Counted from the stretch's first letter, positions 1 through 12,222 are shown. The stretch is DNA of 64,000 nucleotides from CATQHP01 sp965214915 (GCA_965214915.1 CBDCCP010000001.1:248001-312000); one strand, 5' to 3'. Translations and numbers: made by a program. The notes: generated by a model from the letters alone, not told the origin.

Positions 1-92
1 AGGGTGACGCGAACGGTGTTCGCGAGCTTGTTGACGCCGGCCAGGATCGCCTGCCGGCTGTCTTCTCCGTAAACAATGTTTTTTCCTGCCAT
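1..92 (-). CDS. groEL: Chaperonin GroEL (60 kDa), N-terminal fragment, cut by window edge
   Basis: Only the first 30 codons are inside the window. The minus-strand translation begins MAGKNIVYGEDSRQAI and continues LAGVNKLANTVRVTL, which is the conserved GroEL N-terminus. The ATG is at 92 and is preceded by an AAAGGAG ribosome site around 101-107. It lies 15 nt downstream of groES on the same strand, the standard groES-groEL operon order. The product would form the double-ring ATP-driven folding chamber in the cytoplasm together with GroES. Recognition is firm although the rest of the gene cannot be seen. Confidence 0.95.
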   Translation of the reverse strand, partial: MAGKNIVYGEDSRQAILAGVNKLANTVRVT

Positions 93-107
93 GGTTCGTT
101 CGCTCCT

Positions 108-398
108 TTATTCGATGACGGCGAGAACTTCGTCCTCGCGCATGATGAGATATTCGTTGTCGTCCACCTTGACGTCGTTGCCCGAGTACTTGCCGAACAG
201 AATCCTGTCGCCGGCCTTGACGTCGAGGGCGACGACCGTGCCGTCGTCTTTCTTCTTGCCGTTTCCGACGGCGATAACTTTGCCCTGTTGGGGCTTTTCC
301 TTGGCGGAGTCGGGGATGATGATGCCCCCGCTCGATTTCGATTCATCCTCGTCGAGACGCTCGACGAGAATGCGATCGTGTAGTGGTCGCAGACTCAT
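108..398 (-). CDS. groES: Co-chaperonin GroES (10 kDa)
   Basis: 96 residues, the normal length for GroES. It begins MSLRPLHDRILVERLDEDE and carries the typical SGGIIIPDSAKEKPQQGKV mobile-loop/beta-barrel segment, with GDRILFGKYSG and a DNEYLIMREDEVLAVIE C-terminus. It caps the GroEL ring and controls release of the folding client in the cytoplasm. It is the first gene of the groES-groEL operon and has a strong sigma70-like promoter about 130 nt upstream (528-557). No CIRCE inverted repeat (TTAGCACTC-N9-GAGTGCTAA) was seen in the leader, so HrcA control is not supported by the sequence. Confidence 0.97.
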   Translation of the reverse strand: MSLRPLHDRILVERLDEDESKSSGGIIIPDSAKEKPQQGKVIAVGNGKKKDDGTVVALDVKAGDRILFGKYSGNDVKVDDNEYLIMREDEVLAVIE

Positions 399-527
399 TT
401 CAATTGTTTCCTCCTATTCGTCTGGGATGGATAGATGACGGATGAAAATTCGAGGGGGATGGATTATGGGTACGGCGTTGCTCATGAAACTTGATGCAGC
501 CGTTATCAACTTTAAGGGTAGAACTCC

Positions 528-557
528 ATTGTACTACGGGTACGAAAAGGTTGTCAA
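528..557 (-). promoter_or_regulatory. Sigma70-type promoter of groES-groEL
   Basis: Reading the minus strand, a perfect TTGACA (557-552) is followed after 18 nt by TACAAT (533-528). This predicts a start near 521 and a leader of about 120 nt before the groES ATG at 398. The leader contains a short inverted repeat, TTGAT (491-495) - N9 - ATCAA (505-509). It has the 9-nt spacing of CIRCE but not its sequence. The promoter is seen directly; any role of the inverted repeat is speculation. Confidence 0.7.
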
Positions 558-664
558 CCATAAATCACGCCTGCCAATATCGGCGCTGACGGACGGCGTA
601 GGCGAACCCGCATGCCGCCTCCCGACAACGTTGCCGCGATTGTTGGGTCAAGTCCGTGCGGCCG

Positions 665-3451
<2,787 letters not shown>

Positions 3452-3592
3452 GCTTCCCTTATAGCATCGTTGGAAGCAGGAAAATCGGAAGCAATCCACA
3501 AAAAAATTTTCCTCGGTCGCCGGATGCTGGAGTTCTGTAAAAGGCAGTTTTACAGGAACACCGGAGCAAAAGGCGGTAAAGATCCGGGTAGA

Positions 3593-5914
3593 ATGGTTGT
3601 GGTGCCTTCAACTCGTTTTCTTGCGGGTTGCGCGGCCGTCCTTGTCGCCGCGGCGGCTCCGTACGCTTTGCCGGCGGCGGAAGACGACGCGGGCCGGGCG
3701 CTGATCGGACAATACTGCACGGCCTGTCACAACGACGACCTGCTGACGGCGGGCGTCTCGTTGCAAGGGACGGACCCGGCGGACGTCACGCGGAGCCCGG
3801 AACTGTGGGAAAAGGTGCTGCGCAAAGTCGCTTCCGGCGAGATGCCGCCGGCGGGGACGCCCGCGCCCGACGCTGCGAGCGCGGCAAAGTTCGCAGCCCG
3901 TTTGGAAGAAGCGCTCGACGCGGCCGCGGCCGCCGCGCCCAATCCGGGGCGGCCTCCGGCGCATCGCCTGAACCGAGCGGAATACGCGAATGCCGTCCGC
4001 GATTTGCTGGCGCTCGATTTCGCTGTCGACCATATGCTGCCTGCCGACGATTCCGGCTACGGCTTCGACAACATTGCCGATGTCTTGTCGCTGTCGCCCG
4101 CGCTGCTCGACCGCTACATGTTTGCGGCGCGGCGCATCAGCCGCTTGGCGGTGGGTTCGGGACCGCAGAAACCGCAGAAGGATATCTTCGTCCGCAACCG
4201 CGAGACGGGCTTTCTATACGCAGGACACAGCCGGTCGTCGCGGCAGTATCTGCCCATCGGCGGACGCCGCGGCGCGGCCTTGCGCTACTATTTCCCGCTC
4301 GACGGCGAGTATGTCCTCTCGACGGCGCTCGATCAAGGCGACAGCAGGAGCAGTTACGAGTCCCACGAGCTGCGGCTGAACGTCAAAGCCGGAATGCGCA
4401 CGCTGGCGCTCACCTTCCCGGGCGAGTCCTCCCGAGCCGAGCGCGCGCGGCCGGCCGGCGCCGCCGCGTCCAAGCTCGCGCATCCTCCGCTCGACGTGCG
4501 TCTTGACGGGGAACGGCTGCGGCTCATCGAGTTGCCCGCGGCGGCGAAGCCGTTTCAGGTGCGCTGGATCGCCATCGACGGGCCGTATAACCCATCGGGG
4601 CCGGGAGATACTCCGAGCCGCCGCAAAATTTTCTCCTGCCGTCCGGCGAACGCCGCCGAGGAAGCGCCTTGCGCACGGCGGATTCTCTCCGCCTTGGCCC
4701 GGCAGGCTTACCGCCGCCCCGTCGACGACGCGGATGTGGGCGCGCTCATGGCCATTTACGAGATGGGCCGCGCTGAAGGGGGCTTCGAGCACGGGATCGA
4801 GAAAACGCTGCGGGCGCTGCTTGTCGCCCCGGCCTTTCTGTTCCGCCTGGAAAAAGCTCCCGCCGGAATCGGCCCGGCGGAGATCTACAGGATCGACGAT
4901 ATCGAGCTTGCTTCGCGGCTCTCATTTTTCCTTTGGAGCAGCCTTCCGGACGAAGAGTTGCTGCGTCTGGCCGAGGACGGGCGCTTGCATGAACCGGAAA
5001 CGCTTGCCGGCCAAGTGCGCCGCATGCTCGCCGACCGCCGCGCGCGGGCGCTGGTCGAGAATTTCGCCGGGCAATGGCTCGAGTTGCGCAACCTGGCTAA
5101 GGTCAAGCCCGACGAAGTGCTGTTTCCCGAATTCGACGGGGATCTGCGCTTTGCGATGCAACGCGAGACGGAGCTTTTCTTTGAAAGTATCCTCACGCAA
5201 AACCGCAGCGTGCTGGAATTGCTGGATGCGGACCGCACGTTCTTGAACGAGAGGCTCGCCGCGCACTACGGCTTGGACCACGTTTACGGGCCGCAGTTCC
5301 GCGAGGTGAAGTTGAGCAACCCGCGGCGGGGCGGCTTGCTGGGTCAGGGCAGCGTGCTGACGGTCACCTCGTACCCGAACCGCACTTCGGTGGTAATACG
5401 CGGCAAGTGGATTCTCGAAAACCTGTTCGGCATGCCGCCCCCGCCCCCGCCGCCCGACATCCCCGAGCTGGAAGAAGCCGCCGGCGGCGGCGAGAAGCTC
5501 ACGCTGCGGGAAGCGATGTCGCTGCACAGCAAAAGCCCGACTTGCGCAAGCTGCCACGTGCGCATGGACCCGATCGGGTTTGCGCTCGAGAACTACGACG
5601 CAATCGGGCGCTGGCGGACGGAAGACGCCGGAGCGCCGATCGACGCTTCGGGCGAGTTGCCGGGAGGGATCGTTTTCAACGGTCCGGCCGAGTTGAAACG
5701 TGTTTTCGCAGAGGATTTCAGAGAAACTTTCGTGACAACAATCGTAGAAAAAATGTTGACTTACGCCCTTGGACGAGGCTTGAAGTATTACGATAAACCT
5801 ACAGTCCGTTCGATCGTGCGCGAGGCGGAGGGTAACGAATACCGTCTGGCGGATCTGATCTTGGGGATCGTGAAGAGCATGCCGTTTCAAATGAGAAGGA
5901 GCACGGAATCATGA
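3593..5914 (+). CDS. Planctomycete-type cytochrome c, DUF1587/1592/1588/1585 family
   Basis: 773 residues. The ATG at 3593 was chosen because a signal peptide (VVVPSTRFLAGCAAVLVAAA) begins there; the frame stays open far upstream, but only as the antisense of the TonB receptor. A haem motif CTACH sits at residues 42-46 and a second, CASCH, near 651-655. Between them are the DUF1587-like HRLNRAEYANAVRDLL stretch, a DUF1592-like YRIDDIELASRLSFFLWSSL segment, and DUF1588/1585-like regions. A seven-proline run (GMPPPPPPPDIPELEE) precedes the C-terminal haem segment. These proteins pair with DUF1552 proteins in acidobacteria, verrucomicrobia and planctomycetes; their reaction is not established. 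Its stop overlaps the next start (ATGA), implying coupled translation. Confidence 0.88.
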   Translation: MVVVPSTRFLAGCAAVLVAAAAPYALPAAEDDAGRALIGQYCTACHNDDLLTAGVSLQGTDPADVTRSPELWEKVLRKVASGEMPPAGTPAPDAASAAKFAARLEEALDAAAAAAPNPGRPPAHRLNRAEYANAVRDLLALDFAVDHMLPADDSGYGFDNIADVLSLSPALLDRYMFAARRISRLAVGSGPQKPQKDIFVRNRETGFLYAGHSRSSRQYLPIGGRRGAALRYYFPLDGEYVLSTALDQGDSRSSYESHELRLNVKAGMRTLALTFPGESSRAERARPAGAAASKLAHPPLDVRLDGERLRLIELPAAAKPFQVRWIAIDGPYNPSGPGDTPSRRKIFSCRPANAAEEAPCARRILSALARQAYRRPVDDADVGALMAIYEMGRAEGGFEHGIEKTLRALLVAPAFLFRLEKAPAGIGPAEIYRIDDIELASRLSFFLWSSLPDEELLRLAEDGRLHEPETLAGQVRRMLADRRARALVENFAGQWLELRNLAKVKPDEVLFPEFDGDLRFAMQRETELFFESILTQNRSVLELLDADRTFLNERLAAHYGLDHVYGPQFREVKLSNPRRGGLLGQGSVLTVTSYPNRTSVVIRGKWILENLFGMPPPPPPPDIPELEEAAGGGEKLTLREAMSLHSKSPTCASCHVRMDPIGFALENYDAIGRWRTEDAGAPIDASGELPGGIVFNGPAELKRVFAEDFRETFVTTIVEKMLTYALGRGLKYYDKPTVRSIVREAEGNEYRLADLILGIVKSMPFQMRRSTES

Positions 5915-7269
5915 TCGTAACGAAAAAATCTCTCGCGCGGCGCACCGTGCTGCGCGGTCTGGGGGCCGCGGTCGGTTTGCCGTTCATGGACGCGATGGTT
6001 CCGGCGATGGCCGCGCCGCTGGATCGAGCCGCGAAACCGGCGTTGCGCATGGGGTTCTTGTACGTTCCCAACGGCATCATGGATCTGCAGGGCGAATGGA
6101 CCCCCAAAGGCGAGGGCAAGGACTTCGCGCTCAGCGAGATTACCCAGGCTCTGGAGCCGTTCCGCGAGCGCCTGACGATACTCAGCGGCTTGGCGCAGGT
6201 CAACGGACGCCCAGGCGGCGACGGGCCCGGCGACCACGCCCGCGCGGGGGCGACTTTTCTCACCGGCGAGCGGGCGGTCAAGACGGAAGGCGCGGGGATT
6301 CGGGCAGGCGTTTCGGCCGATCAGATCGCCGCGCGCGAGTTGGGCAAGCACACGCAACTGGCGTCGCTCGAAGTGGGCATCGAGGAAGCCAGCATCGCCG
6401 GCGGCTGCGATTCGGGTTACAGTTGCGCTTATACGAATACGATCTCTTGGCGGACGCCGACGACGCCCAACCCGGTGGAGGATAATCCGCTGCGGCTCTT
6501 CGAGCGGCTTTTCGGGGACGGCGACAGCACGGATCCGGCAGAGCGGCTGGCGCGGCTGCGGGAACAGAACACGATTCTCGATTTCGTTCGCGAGGACCTT
6601 TCCCGCCTGAGAGCGGAGTTGGGCGCCGAAGACCGGCGCAAGCTGGACGAGTACACCGAGGCGGTCCGCGATCTGGAGCGGCGCATCGAAAAAGCCGAGG
6701 CGCAGAGCGGGCGGGAGATTCCTACCGTCGAGCGCCCCGGCGGAGTTCCGGACAATTTTACCGAGCATGCCAAATTGATGATCGACTTGCAGGTGCTGGC
6801 CTATCAGGCCGACCTGACGCGCGTCACCACTTTCATGATGGGCCGCGAGGGCACTTGGCGCAGCTACCCCGATATTGGCGTGCCCGATGCCCACCACGCG
6901 GTGACACACCATCAGCACGACCCGGAAAAGATCGCCAAAACGATCCTCATCAACAAGCATCACGTGTCGATGTTCGCTTACATGCTGGAGAAAATGCGTT
7001 CGACCCAGGACGGCGACGGCACGTTGCTCGATCATTCGATGCTGCTCTACGGCAGTTCGCTTTCCGACGGGAATCAACATACGCACCACGATTTGCCGCT
7101 GGTTCTCGCCGGCGGCGCGGCCGGGCAGTTGCGCGGCGGGCGGCATTTGCGCTTTCCGCGGGAAACCCCGATGAATAATTTGCTGCTGAGTCTGCTGGAT
7201 ATGGCGGGCGTCCCCACGAAACGGCTGGGCGACAGCACCGGCAAGCTCGAAGGGCTGTCGCACGGATAA
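5911..7269 (+). CDS. DUF1552 exported protein (Tat signal)
   Basis: 452 residues. The N-terminus has a twin-arginine signal, RRTVLRGLGAAVGLPFMDAM, so the protein is probably exported folded and perhaps with a cofactor. The body matches DUF1552 by its LRMGFLYVPNGIMD opening, GDHARAGATFLTG, a coiled segment of charged residues near 215-250 (LRAELGAEDRRKLDEYTEAV) and the C-terminal SLSDGNQHTHHDLPLVLAGG. It overlaps the cytochrome gene by 4 nt and is followed 11 nt later by an ankyrin gene, so the three probably act together in the periplasm. The biochemical role is unknown. Confidence 0.88.
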   Translation: MIVTKKSLARRTVLRGLGAAVGLPFMDAMVPAMAAPLDRAAKPALRMGFLYVPNGIMDLQGEWTPKGEGKDFALSEITQALEPFRERLTILSGLAQVNGRPGGDGPGDHARAGATFLTGERAVKTEGAGIRAGVSADQIAARELGKHTQLASLEVGIEEASIAGGCDSGYSCAYTNTISWRTPTTPNPVEDNPLRLFERLFGDGDSTDPAERLARLREQNTILDFVREDLSRLRAELGAEDRRKLDEYTEAVRDLERRIEKAEAQSGREIPTVERPGGVPDNFTEHAKLMIDLQVLAYQADLTRVTTFMMGREGTWRSYPDIGVPDAHHAVTHHQHDPEKIAKTILINKHHVSMFAYMLEKMRSTQDGDGTLLDHSMLLYGSSLSDGNQHTHHDLPLVLAGGAAGQLRGGRHLRFPRETPMNNLLLSLLDMAGVPTKRLGDSTGKLEGLSHG

Positions 7270-7280
7270 GGGTTGCGAGG

Positions 7281-8684
7281 ATGCGCGGCGGGCATTGCAG
7301 CGCCGGATGCGCCTTGGCGCCGGCAGCGTTCCGCTGTCTGGGGGCCGTTCGGTTCTTCGCGCTGCTCGTTTGCCTGGCCGGGACAGTCGCCGCTGCCGGC
7401 GCCGCGGACTTGCGCTTGATCGACGCGGTGCGCAACCGCGACAGCAGCGGCATCGCCGAGTTGATGGCGCAAGGCATCGACGTCGATGCGGCTCTGCCCG
7501 ACGGGGCGACCGCGCTTGCCTGGGCCGTTCACTTGCAGGACCGCGAAACCGCGGAACGGCTGCTTGCGGCCGGGGCCGATGTCAACGCCGGCGACGACTA
7601 CGGCGATACGCCGTTGACGCTGGCCTGCGCCAACGGGGACGCTCATCTGATCGAAAAGCTGCTGGAAGCGGGCGCCGACCCCAACGCGGAGCGCTGGAAC
7701 GGCGAGACTCCGCTCATGCTGGCCGCGGGAGTCGGTCTCGCGGACTCGGTGCGGTTGCTGATCGCAAAAGGCGCCCAATTGGATGAAACGGAATCCCGGC
7801 AGGGACAGAACGCGCTGATGTGGGCGGCGGCGGAAGGGCATTCCGGCGTTGTCGAAGTCCTGGTCGATGCGGGCGCCGATGCGAACGCTGCCTCGAAAAC
7901 GGGTTTTACCGCCTTGGCTTTCGCAACAACCCGCAACGCCGTTCGGGCCGTCCGCGCCTTGACCGAAGCCGGCGCCGGCCTCAACGCCGCCGCCGCGGAC
8001 GGCAGCTTGCCGGTCAATGTCGCGGCGGCCTACGGCCACACGCAGACGCTCAAGCTGCTGCTCGACGCGGGCGCAGACTTTTCGGCGGCCGACCGGGACG
8101 GCCGAACGCCCCTCTATGCCGCCGCCCGAGCGGGCGATGTCGAATCGGTCGCTCTGCTGCTCGCAGCCGGGGCCGACCCCAATCGGCACACGGCCACTGT
8201 CGAGGATCTGGGATCGAACAGGGATCTCCGGCGGACGGACGGCGAAGATACGCCGCTGCTCGCGGCCGCGCTCGGCGGACACCTTGAAACGATGCGGCGG
8301 CTGGTCGCCGCCGACGCCGACGCCGCAGCGCGCACGCAAGACGGTGCGACGCTGCTGATGCAGGCCGTGCGCAGCGCGCGCCTGCCGGTGATCGAATACG
8401 CCTATACGCTCGACGACGACATCGCGGCGCGGACCCACATCGGGCGCAGCGTCATGCACGCCGCGGTGCTGCTCACCTCGTTCGTCGCCACGCAGGACGA
8501 GATTTGCGAGGTGATCCGCTTTCTCGCCGAGCGCGGCGCGGACCCCGACCCGATCGACGACGGCGGCCGGACCGCCATTTCCATAGCCGACGTCTGGCCG
8601 GTGGAGAAAGCCTCGAAGCTGCTTTACGAGTTGACGGCGGCCGCCGGACGAACGCCAAAGATACTGCCGACGAATCTGCAGTAA
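7281..8684 (+). CDS. Exported ankyrin-repeat protein
   Basis: 467 residues with a hydrophobic signal-like N-terminus (AVRFFALLVCLAGTVAAAGA, about residues 22-41). The rest is about 11-12 ankyrin repeats of roughly 33 residues, recognisable by phrases such as TALAWAVHLQDRETAERLL, GDTPLTLACANGDAHLIEKL, TPLYAAARAGDVESVALLL and AGADVNAGD. Ankyrin stacks bind protein partners; position suggests the partner is one of the two upstream periplasmic proteins. It lies 11 nt after the DUF1552 gene and 6 nt before the restriction-modification gene on the same strand. The longer DVEDLG...GEDTP linker near 310-325 breaks the repeat spacing. Confidence 0.88.
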   Translation: MRGGHCSAGCALAPAAFRCLGAVRFFALLVCLAGTVAAAGAADLRLIDAVRNRDSSGIAELMAQGIDVDAALPDGATALAWAVHLQDRETAERLLAAGADVNAGDDYGDTPLTLACANGDAHLIEKLLEAGADPNAERWNGETPLMLAAGVGLADSVRLLIAKGAQLDETESRQGQNALMWAAAEGHSGVVEVLVDAGADANAASKTGFTALAFATTRNAVRAVRALTEAGAGLNAAAADGSLPVNVAAAYGHTQTLKLLLDAGADFSAADRDGRTPLYAAARAGDVESVALLLAAGADPNRHTATVEDLGSNRDLRRTDGEDTPLLAAALGGHLETMRRLVAADADAAARTQDGATLLMQAVRSARLPVIEYAYTLDDDIAARTHIGRSVMHAAVLLTSFVATQDEICEVIRFLAERGADPDPIDDGGRTAISIADVWPVEKASKLLYELTAAAGRTPKILPTNLQ

Positions 8685-8690
8685 GCGGCA

Positions 8691-11207
8691 ATGCAGCCCG
8701 CCCTAACCGAAACCGCCGAATTTTACCGGATCGCCGCTGCGCTGAAACTCGATCCGCAACGACGGTCCGGTCTGGGGCAGTACATGACCCCGGCGCCGAT
8801 AGGCCGTTTCATGGCAAGTCTGTTTACGGATACCTCGGGAGACGTTCGGGTTCTCGACCCAGGCGCCGGCGTCGGGTCTTTGACCGCCGCCCTGGTTGAA
8901 CGATGCGCGGGCGGCGCAACAAAGTCGCGTTCCCTTTCTCTGACGTGCTACGAGATCGAACCGCTGCTGATCGATTATTTGCGGAGCACGCTGCAAGAAG
9001 CGGAACGACGCAGCGAGGCAGCACAGATTGCCGTCGACGGCCGAATCTACCCGGACGATTTCATTCTTTCTCACGCGGTCGGCCCGCAAGTGAATTTGTT
9101 CGCCGAGGAACGACGTCCGCCGCAACGCTTCACGCACGCGATCATGAATCCGCCGTACAAGAAGATCCATTCGGATTCCGGGCACAGGGCAGCGCTGCGA
9201 CGAGCAGGGATCGAAACTTCAAACCTTTATACCGGGTTTATGTTCCTTGCCGCCGCTCAAATTTGCGAGGGCGGCGAGATGGTGGCGATTGTCCCGCGCT
9301 CCTTTTGTAACGGACCCTACTTCAAACCCTTTCGCGAGCGATTCTTCTTCATGATGACGCTGCGGCAGATACACGCCTTTGAGAAGCGAAACGCGGCTTT
9401 CAAAAGCGATGAGGTGCTGCAGGAGAACATTATCATCCACGCGGTGAAGGGCGCAAAGCCGTCTACGGTCAAGATCACGACCAGCAGCGGGGGAAATTTC
9501 GAGATCGATCCGGTTTCCCGCGAGTGCACCGCGGCGGACATGACACAACGGGTTGTCGACTATGCCTCGGTAATCGGACCAGGCGATCCCAACCGCTTTG
9601 TCCATATTGCCGCGGGCGATTTTGAGCAGTGCGTCGGCGACCGGATGTCGCATTTCACGGCCACGCTCGCCGATCTGGGTTTGGAGGTCTCCACTGGGCC
9701 GGTGGTCGATTTTCGTTTGAAAAAAGATTTGCGGTTTCACCCGGAAAGGCACACGGCCCCGCTTTTGTATGCTGCACATTTTCGAGACGGATCGCTCGAA
9801 TGGCCGAAAGAAATGAAGAAGCCAAACGCCATCGAAATAACGGCACAGAGTCAAAAATGGCTGTGGAAGAACCAAGGCTATTTTGTCGTCATGAGGCGTT
9901 TCACGACAAAGGAAGAACGTCGCCGTATCGTGGCGTCAGTTTACGATTCTTCTTTACCCGGAAAATGGGTAGGATTCGAAAATCATTTGAACGTTTATCA
10001 TGCCATACAAACAGGGTTTTCCCAATCGCTTGCGGCAGGGTTGAGCGTGTACTTGAACAGCAGTCTTGTCGATCGCTATTTCCGGCAGTTCAACGGCCAC
10101 ACGCAAGTGAACGCAGCGGATTTACGCTCTCTGCCCTACCCGGAGCGAGAGGTGCTGGAGCGCATGGGAGAACAAACGCGCGGCGTAAAACTTTCGCAAC
10201 AGGAGATCGACAACCTTATCGAGAATGAGCTTGCACATATGACAGAAGATGAAAACCCGTTACCGGCTCAGCAAAAAATCGAGGAAGCTTTGGAAATCGT
10301 CAAGGCGCTCGGCATGCCGCGCGGCCAACTGAACGAACGCTCCGCTCTGACGTTGTTGGCCTTGCTCGACCTTAAACCGTCCGGCGCCTGGAGCGAGCTG
10401 AAGAGGCCGCTGATGGGCATCACGCCGATCATGGAGTATTGTCGAGAACACTACGGTCGCCAATACGCGCCGAACACCCGCGAAACGTTTCGGCGGCAGA
10501 CGATGCATCAGTTCGTCGAGGCCGGTATTGCGCTCTACAACCCAGACAAGCCGGACCGCGCGGTGAACAGCCCGAAAGTCTGTTACCAAGTCAGCGCCGA
10601 AGCGTTTCAAGTAATTCAAGCCTTCGGCACGGACGCTTGGCAAGCGGCGCTCGATGAGTACTTGGAAGGCCGGCAGACACTCGCGGCTAAGTGGGCGAAA
10701 CATCGAGAAATGCAGATGCTCCCGGTTCAAGTCGCGGAAAATCGAGAGCTCCGCTTAACGCCGGGCGCGCATAGCAAGTTGATCGCACAAATCGTCACGG
10801 AATTTGCGCCCCGGTTCGCCCCCGCCGCCGAGGTTCTCTATGTCGGCGATACAGGCGGCAAGATCGGCTACTTTCGAGAGCAGAGACTTGCCGATCTGGG
10901 AGTCACCGTCGACCGACATGGAAAAATGCCGGATGCGGTTCTGTACTTCGCCAAGAAAGACTGGCTTTTGCTCGTGGAAGCCGTCACCAGCCACGGCCCG
11001 GTAGACGCCAAGCGCCGCAACGAACTTGCGGCGCTCTTTTCCGAAGCCAAACCGGGACTTGTATATGTCACAGCATTCCCGGACAGGGGGATCATGGCGC
11101 GTTATCTCGGCGAAATATCCTGGGAAACCGAAGTCTGGTGCGCCGACGCCCCTACGCACTTGATTCACTTCAACGGAGAGCGGTTCTTGAGTCCCTATGA
11201 GGCGTAG
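8691..11207 (+). CDS. Single-chain type II restriction-modification protein: N6-adenine methylase fused to BsuBI/PstI-like endonuclease
   Basis: 838 residues. The N-terminal half is an adenine methylase: a GQYMTPAPIGRFMASLF AdoMet-binding segment (about 30-45), VLDPGAGVGSLT (motif I, about 54-65) and the catalytic NPPY at 153-156. A target-recognition-like region follows (about 300-480). From about 515 to the end it resembles the BsuBI/PstI endonuclease family, including a helix-turn-helix-like section (ITPIMEYCREHYGRQYAPNT, YQVSAEAFQVIQAF) and a catalytic core with Asp748, Glu763 and EAVTSHGP. BsuBI and PstI recognise CTGCAG; whether this protein does is unknown. A CTGCAG happens to lie at 8676-8681, just before the start. 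Separate restriction and methylase genes are usual in this family, so the fusion is notable. Confidence 0.85.
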   Translation: MQPALTETAEFYRIAAALKLDPQRRSGLGQYMTPAPIGRFMASLFTDTSGDVRVLDPGAGVGSLTAALVERCAGGATKSRSLSLTCYEIEPLLIDYLRSTLQEAERRSEAAQIAVDGRIYPDDFILSHAVGPQVNLFAEERRPPQRFTHAIMNPPYKKIHSDSGHRAALRRAGIETSNLYTGFMFLAAAQICEGGEMVAIVPRSFCNGPYFKPFRERFFFMMTLRQIHAFEKRNAAFKSDEVLQENIIIHAVKGAKPSTVKITTSSGGNFEIDPVSRECTAADMTQRVVDYASVIGPGDPNRFVHIAAGDFEQCVGDRMSHFTATLADLGLEVSTGPVVDFRLKKDLRFHPERHTAPLLYAAHFRDGSLEWPKEMKKPNAIEITAQSQKWLWKNQGYFVVMRRFTTKEERRRIVASVYDSSLPGKWVGFENHLNVYHAIQTGFSQSLAAGLSVYLNSSLVDRYFRQFNGHTQVNAADLRSLPYPEREVLERMGEQTRGVKLSQQEIDNLIENELAHMTEDENPLPAQQKIEEALEIVKALGMPRGQLNERSALTLLALLDLKPSGAWSELKRPLMGITPIMEYCREHYGRQYAPNTRETFRRQTMHQFVEAGIALYNPDKPDRAVNSPKVCYQVSAEAFQVIQAFGTDAWQAALDEYLEGRQTLAAKWAKHREMQMLPVQVAENRELRLTPGAHSKLIAQIVTEFAPRFAPAAEVLYVGDTGGKIGYFREQRLADLGVTVDRHGKMPDAVLYFAKKDWLLLVEAVTSHGPVDAKRRNELAALFSEAKPGLVYVTAFPDRGIMARYLGEISWETEVWCADAPTHLIHFNGERFLSPYEA

Positions 11208-11230
11208 CTCGGCCGCTGCCGGACCGCCCG

Positions 11231-12184
11231 CTATACGCGGTCGAGGTTGGGGTTCAGCAGTCGTTGGACTTCGGGCGTGTCGATATCCGCGGTGCGGACG
11301 ACCCGGGCGGGAGAGTCGATTTTTTTAGGGGGCGTCTCGCCGCGCAGCTTTTGCACCACGGTTTCGACTCCGCGGTAGCCCATGTTGTAGGGGTCCTGGA
11401 CGATCAGGGCGTCGATGATCCCTTCCCGCAGGTTTTTTTGCAGCGTGGGGCTGGCGTCGAAGCCCACCAGCTTCACCTTGCCCGCCATCTCGCGGGCGCG
11501 GACGGCCTGCGATGCGCCTACCGTTGCGGCCTCGCTCGAGCAAAACAGCGCGTCGAGCTCCGGGTGCGCCGTCAGCATGTCTTCCGTGATCGACAGAGCG
11601 CGGGTCCGGTCGGACATGCAGTACTGTTCGTTGACGATTTCCAGACCCGTGTACTCCTCCTCCAGGGCGGCGTGGAAGCCGATTTCGCGGTTGCCGGTCG
11701 AGGCGCTTCCGGGGACGTGCTTGACCATGGCGATCTTGCCCGCACCGCCGACCATCTCATTGAGGGTCTTGGCGGCCAAACGGCCCGCGCCTACGTTGTC
11801 GGTAGCCACGAAGCAGACGTAGTTGTCGGTATCGATTCCCGAGTCGAAGATGGTCACCGGGATGCCGAGCTCCGCGGCGCGTTCGACGACTCCGACCAGC
11901 GAAGTGCTTTCCGAGGGCGACAGCACGATGCCGTCGACGCGCCGGTTGATCATCGACTCCACGATCTGTATCTGGCGGGCGTACTCGGTTTCTTGCGGGG
12001 GGCCGTTCCAGAGGATCTCGACATCGTACTTCTCGCCGGCGGCAATCACGCCGGCGTGAACCGCCTGCCAGAAGATCGACGACGTTCCCTTGGGCGCGAC
12101 TCCGATGACGGTCCGGTCGGAGCGGTTACAGGAAAACGCCCAACCCAGGCCGCCGAGGGCCCGCAAAGCGTCGCGGCGTCTCAT
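11231..12184 (-). CDS. Periplasmic sugar-binding protein (ribose/galactose type), probable lipoprotein
   Basis: 317 residues from the ATG at 12184. The first residues, MRRRDALRALGGLGWAFSC, look like a short signal with a cysteine at 19 that could be lipidated, although the lipobox is poor. The body is a Peripla_BP_4/RbsB-type fold: IGVAPKGTSSIFWQAVHAGV, RRVDGIVLSPSESTSLVGVV, ELGIPVTIFDSGID, FVATDNVGAGRLAAKTL, LDALFCSSEAATVGASQAV, KVKLVGFDASPTLQKNL and VQDPYNMGYRGVETVV. It should bind a small sugar or related ligand for an ABC importer, but no permease or ATPase gene is adjacent. It follows gltD by 38 nt on the same strand. Confidence 0.88.
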   Translation of the reverse strand: MRRRDALRALGGLGWAFSCNRSDRTVIGVAPKGTSSIFWQAVHAGVIAAGEKYDVEILWNGPPQETEYARQIQIVESMINRRVDGIVLSPSESTSLVGVVERAAELGIPVTIFDSGIDTDNYVCFVATDNVGAGRLAAKTLNEMVGGAGKIAMVKHVPGSASTGNREIGFHAALEEEYTGLEIVNEQYCMSDRTRALSITEDMLTAHPELDALFCSSEAATVGASQAVRAREMAGKVKLVGFDASPTLQKNLREGIIDALIVQDPYNMGYRGVETVVQKLRGETPPKKIDSPARVVRTADIDTPEVQRLLNPNLDRV

Positions 12185-12222
12185 GGACAACAGAATAGCA
12201 GCCGGATGGGCCGGCCGGCGGA

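Noticed and set aside
491..509. CIRCE element upstream of groES
   Set aside because: The inverted repeat has the 9-nt spacing but only 5-bp arms and not the TTAGCACTC sequence.
8676..8681. CTGCAG before the restriction-modification gene as an autoregulatory site
   Set aside because: CTGCAG occurs several times elsewhere in the window and nothing else marks this copy as an operator.
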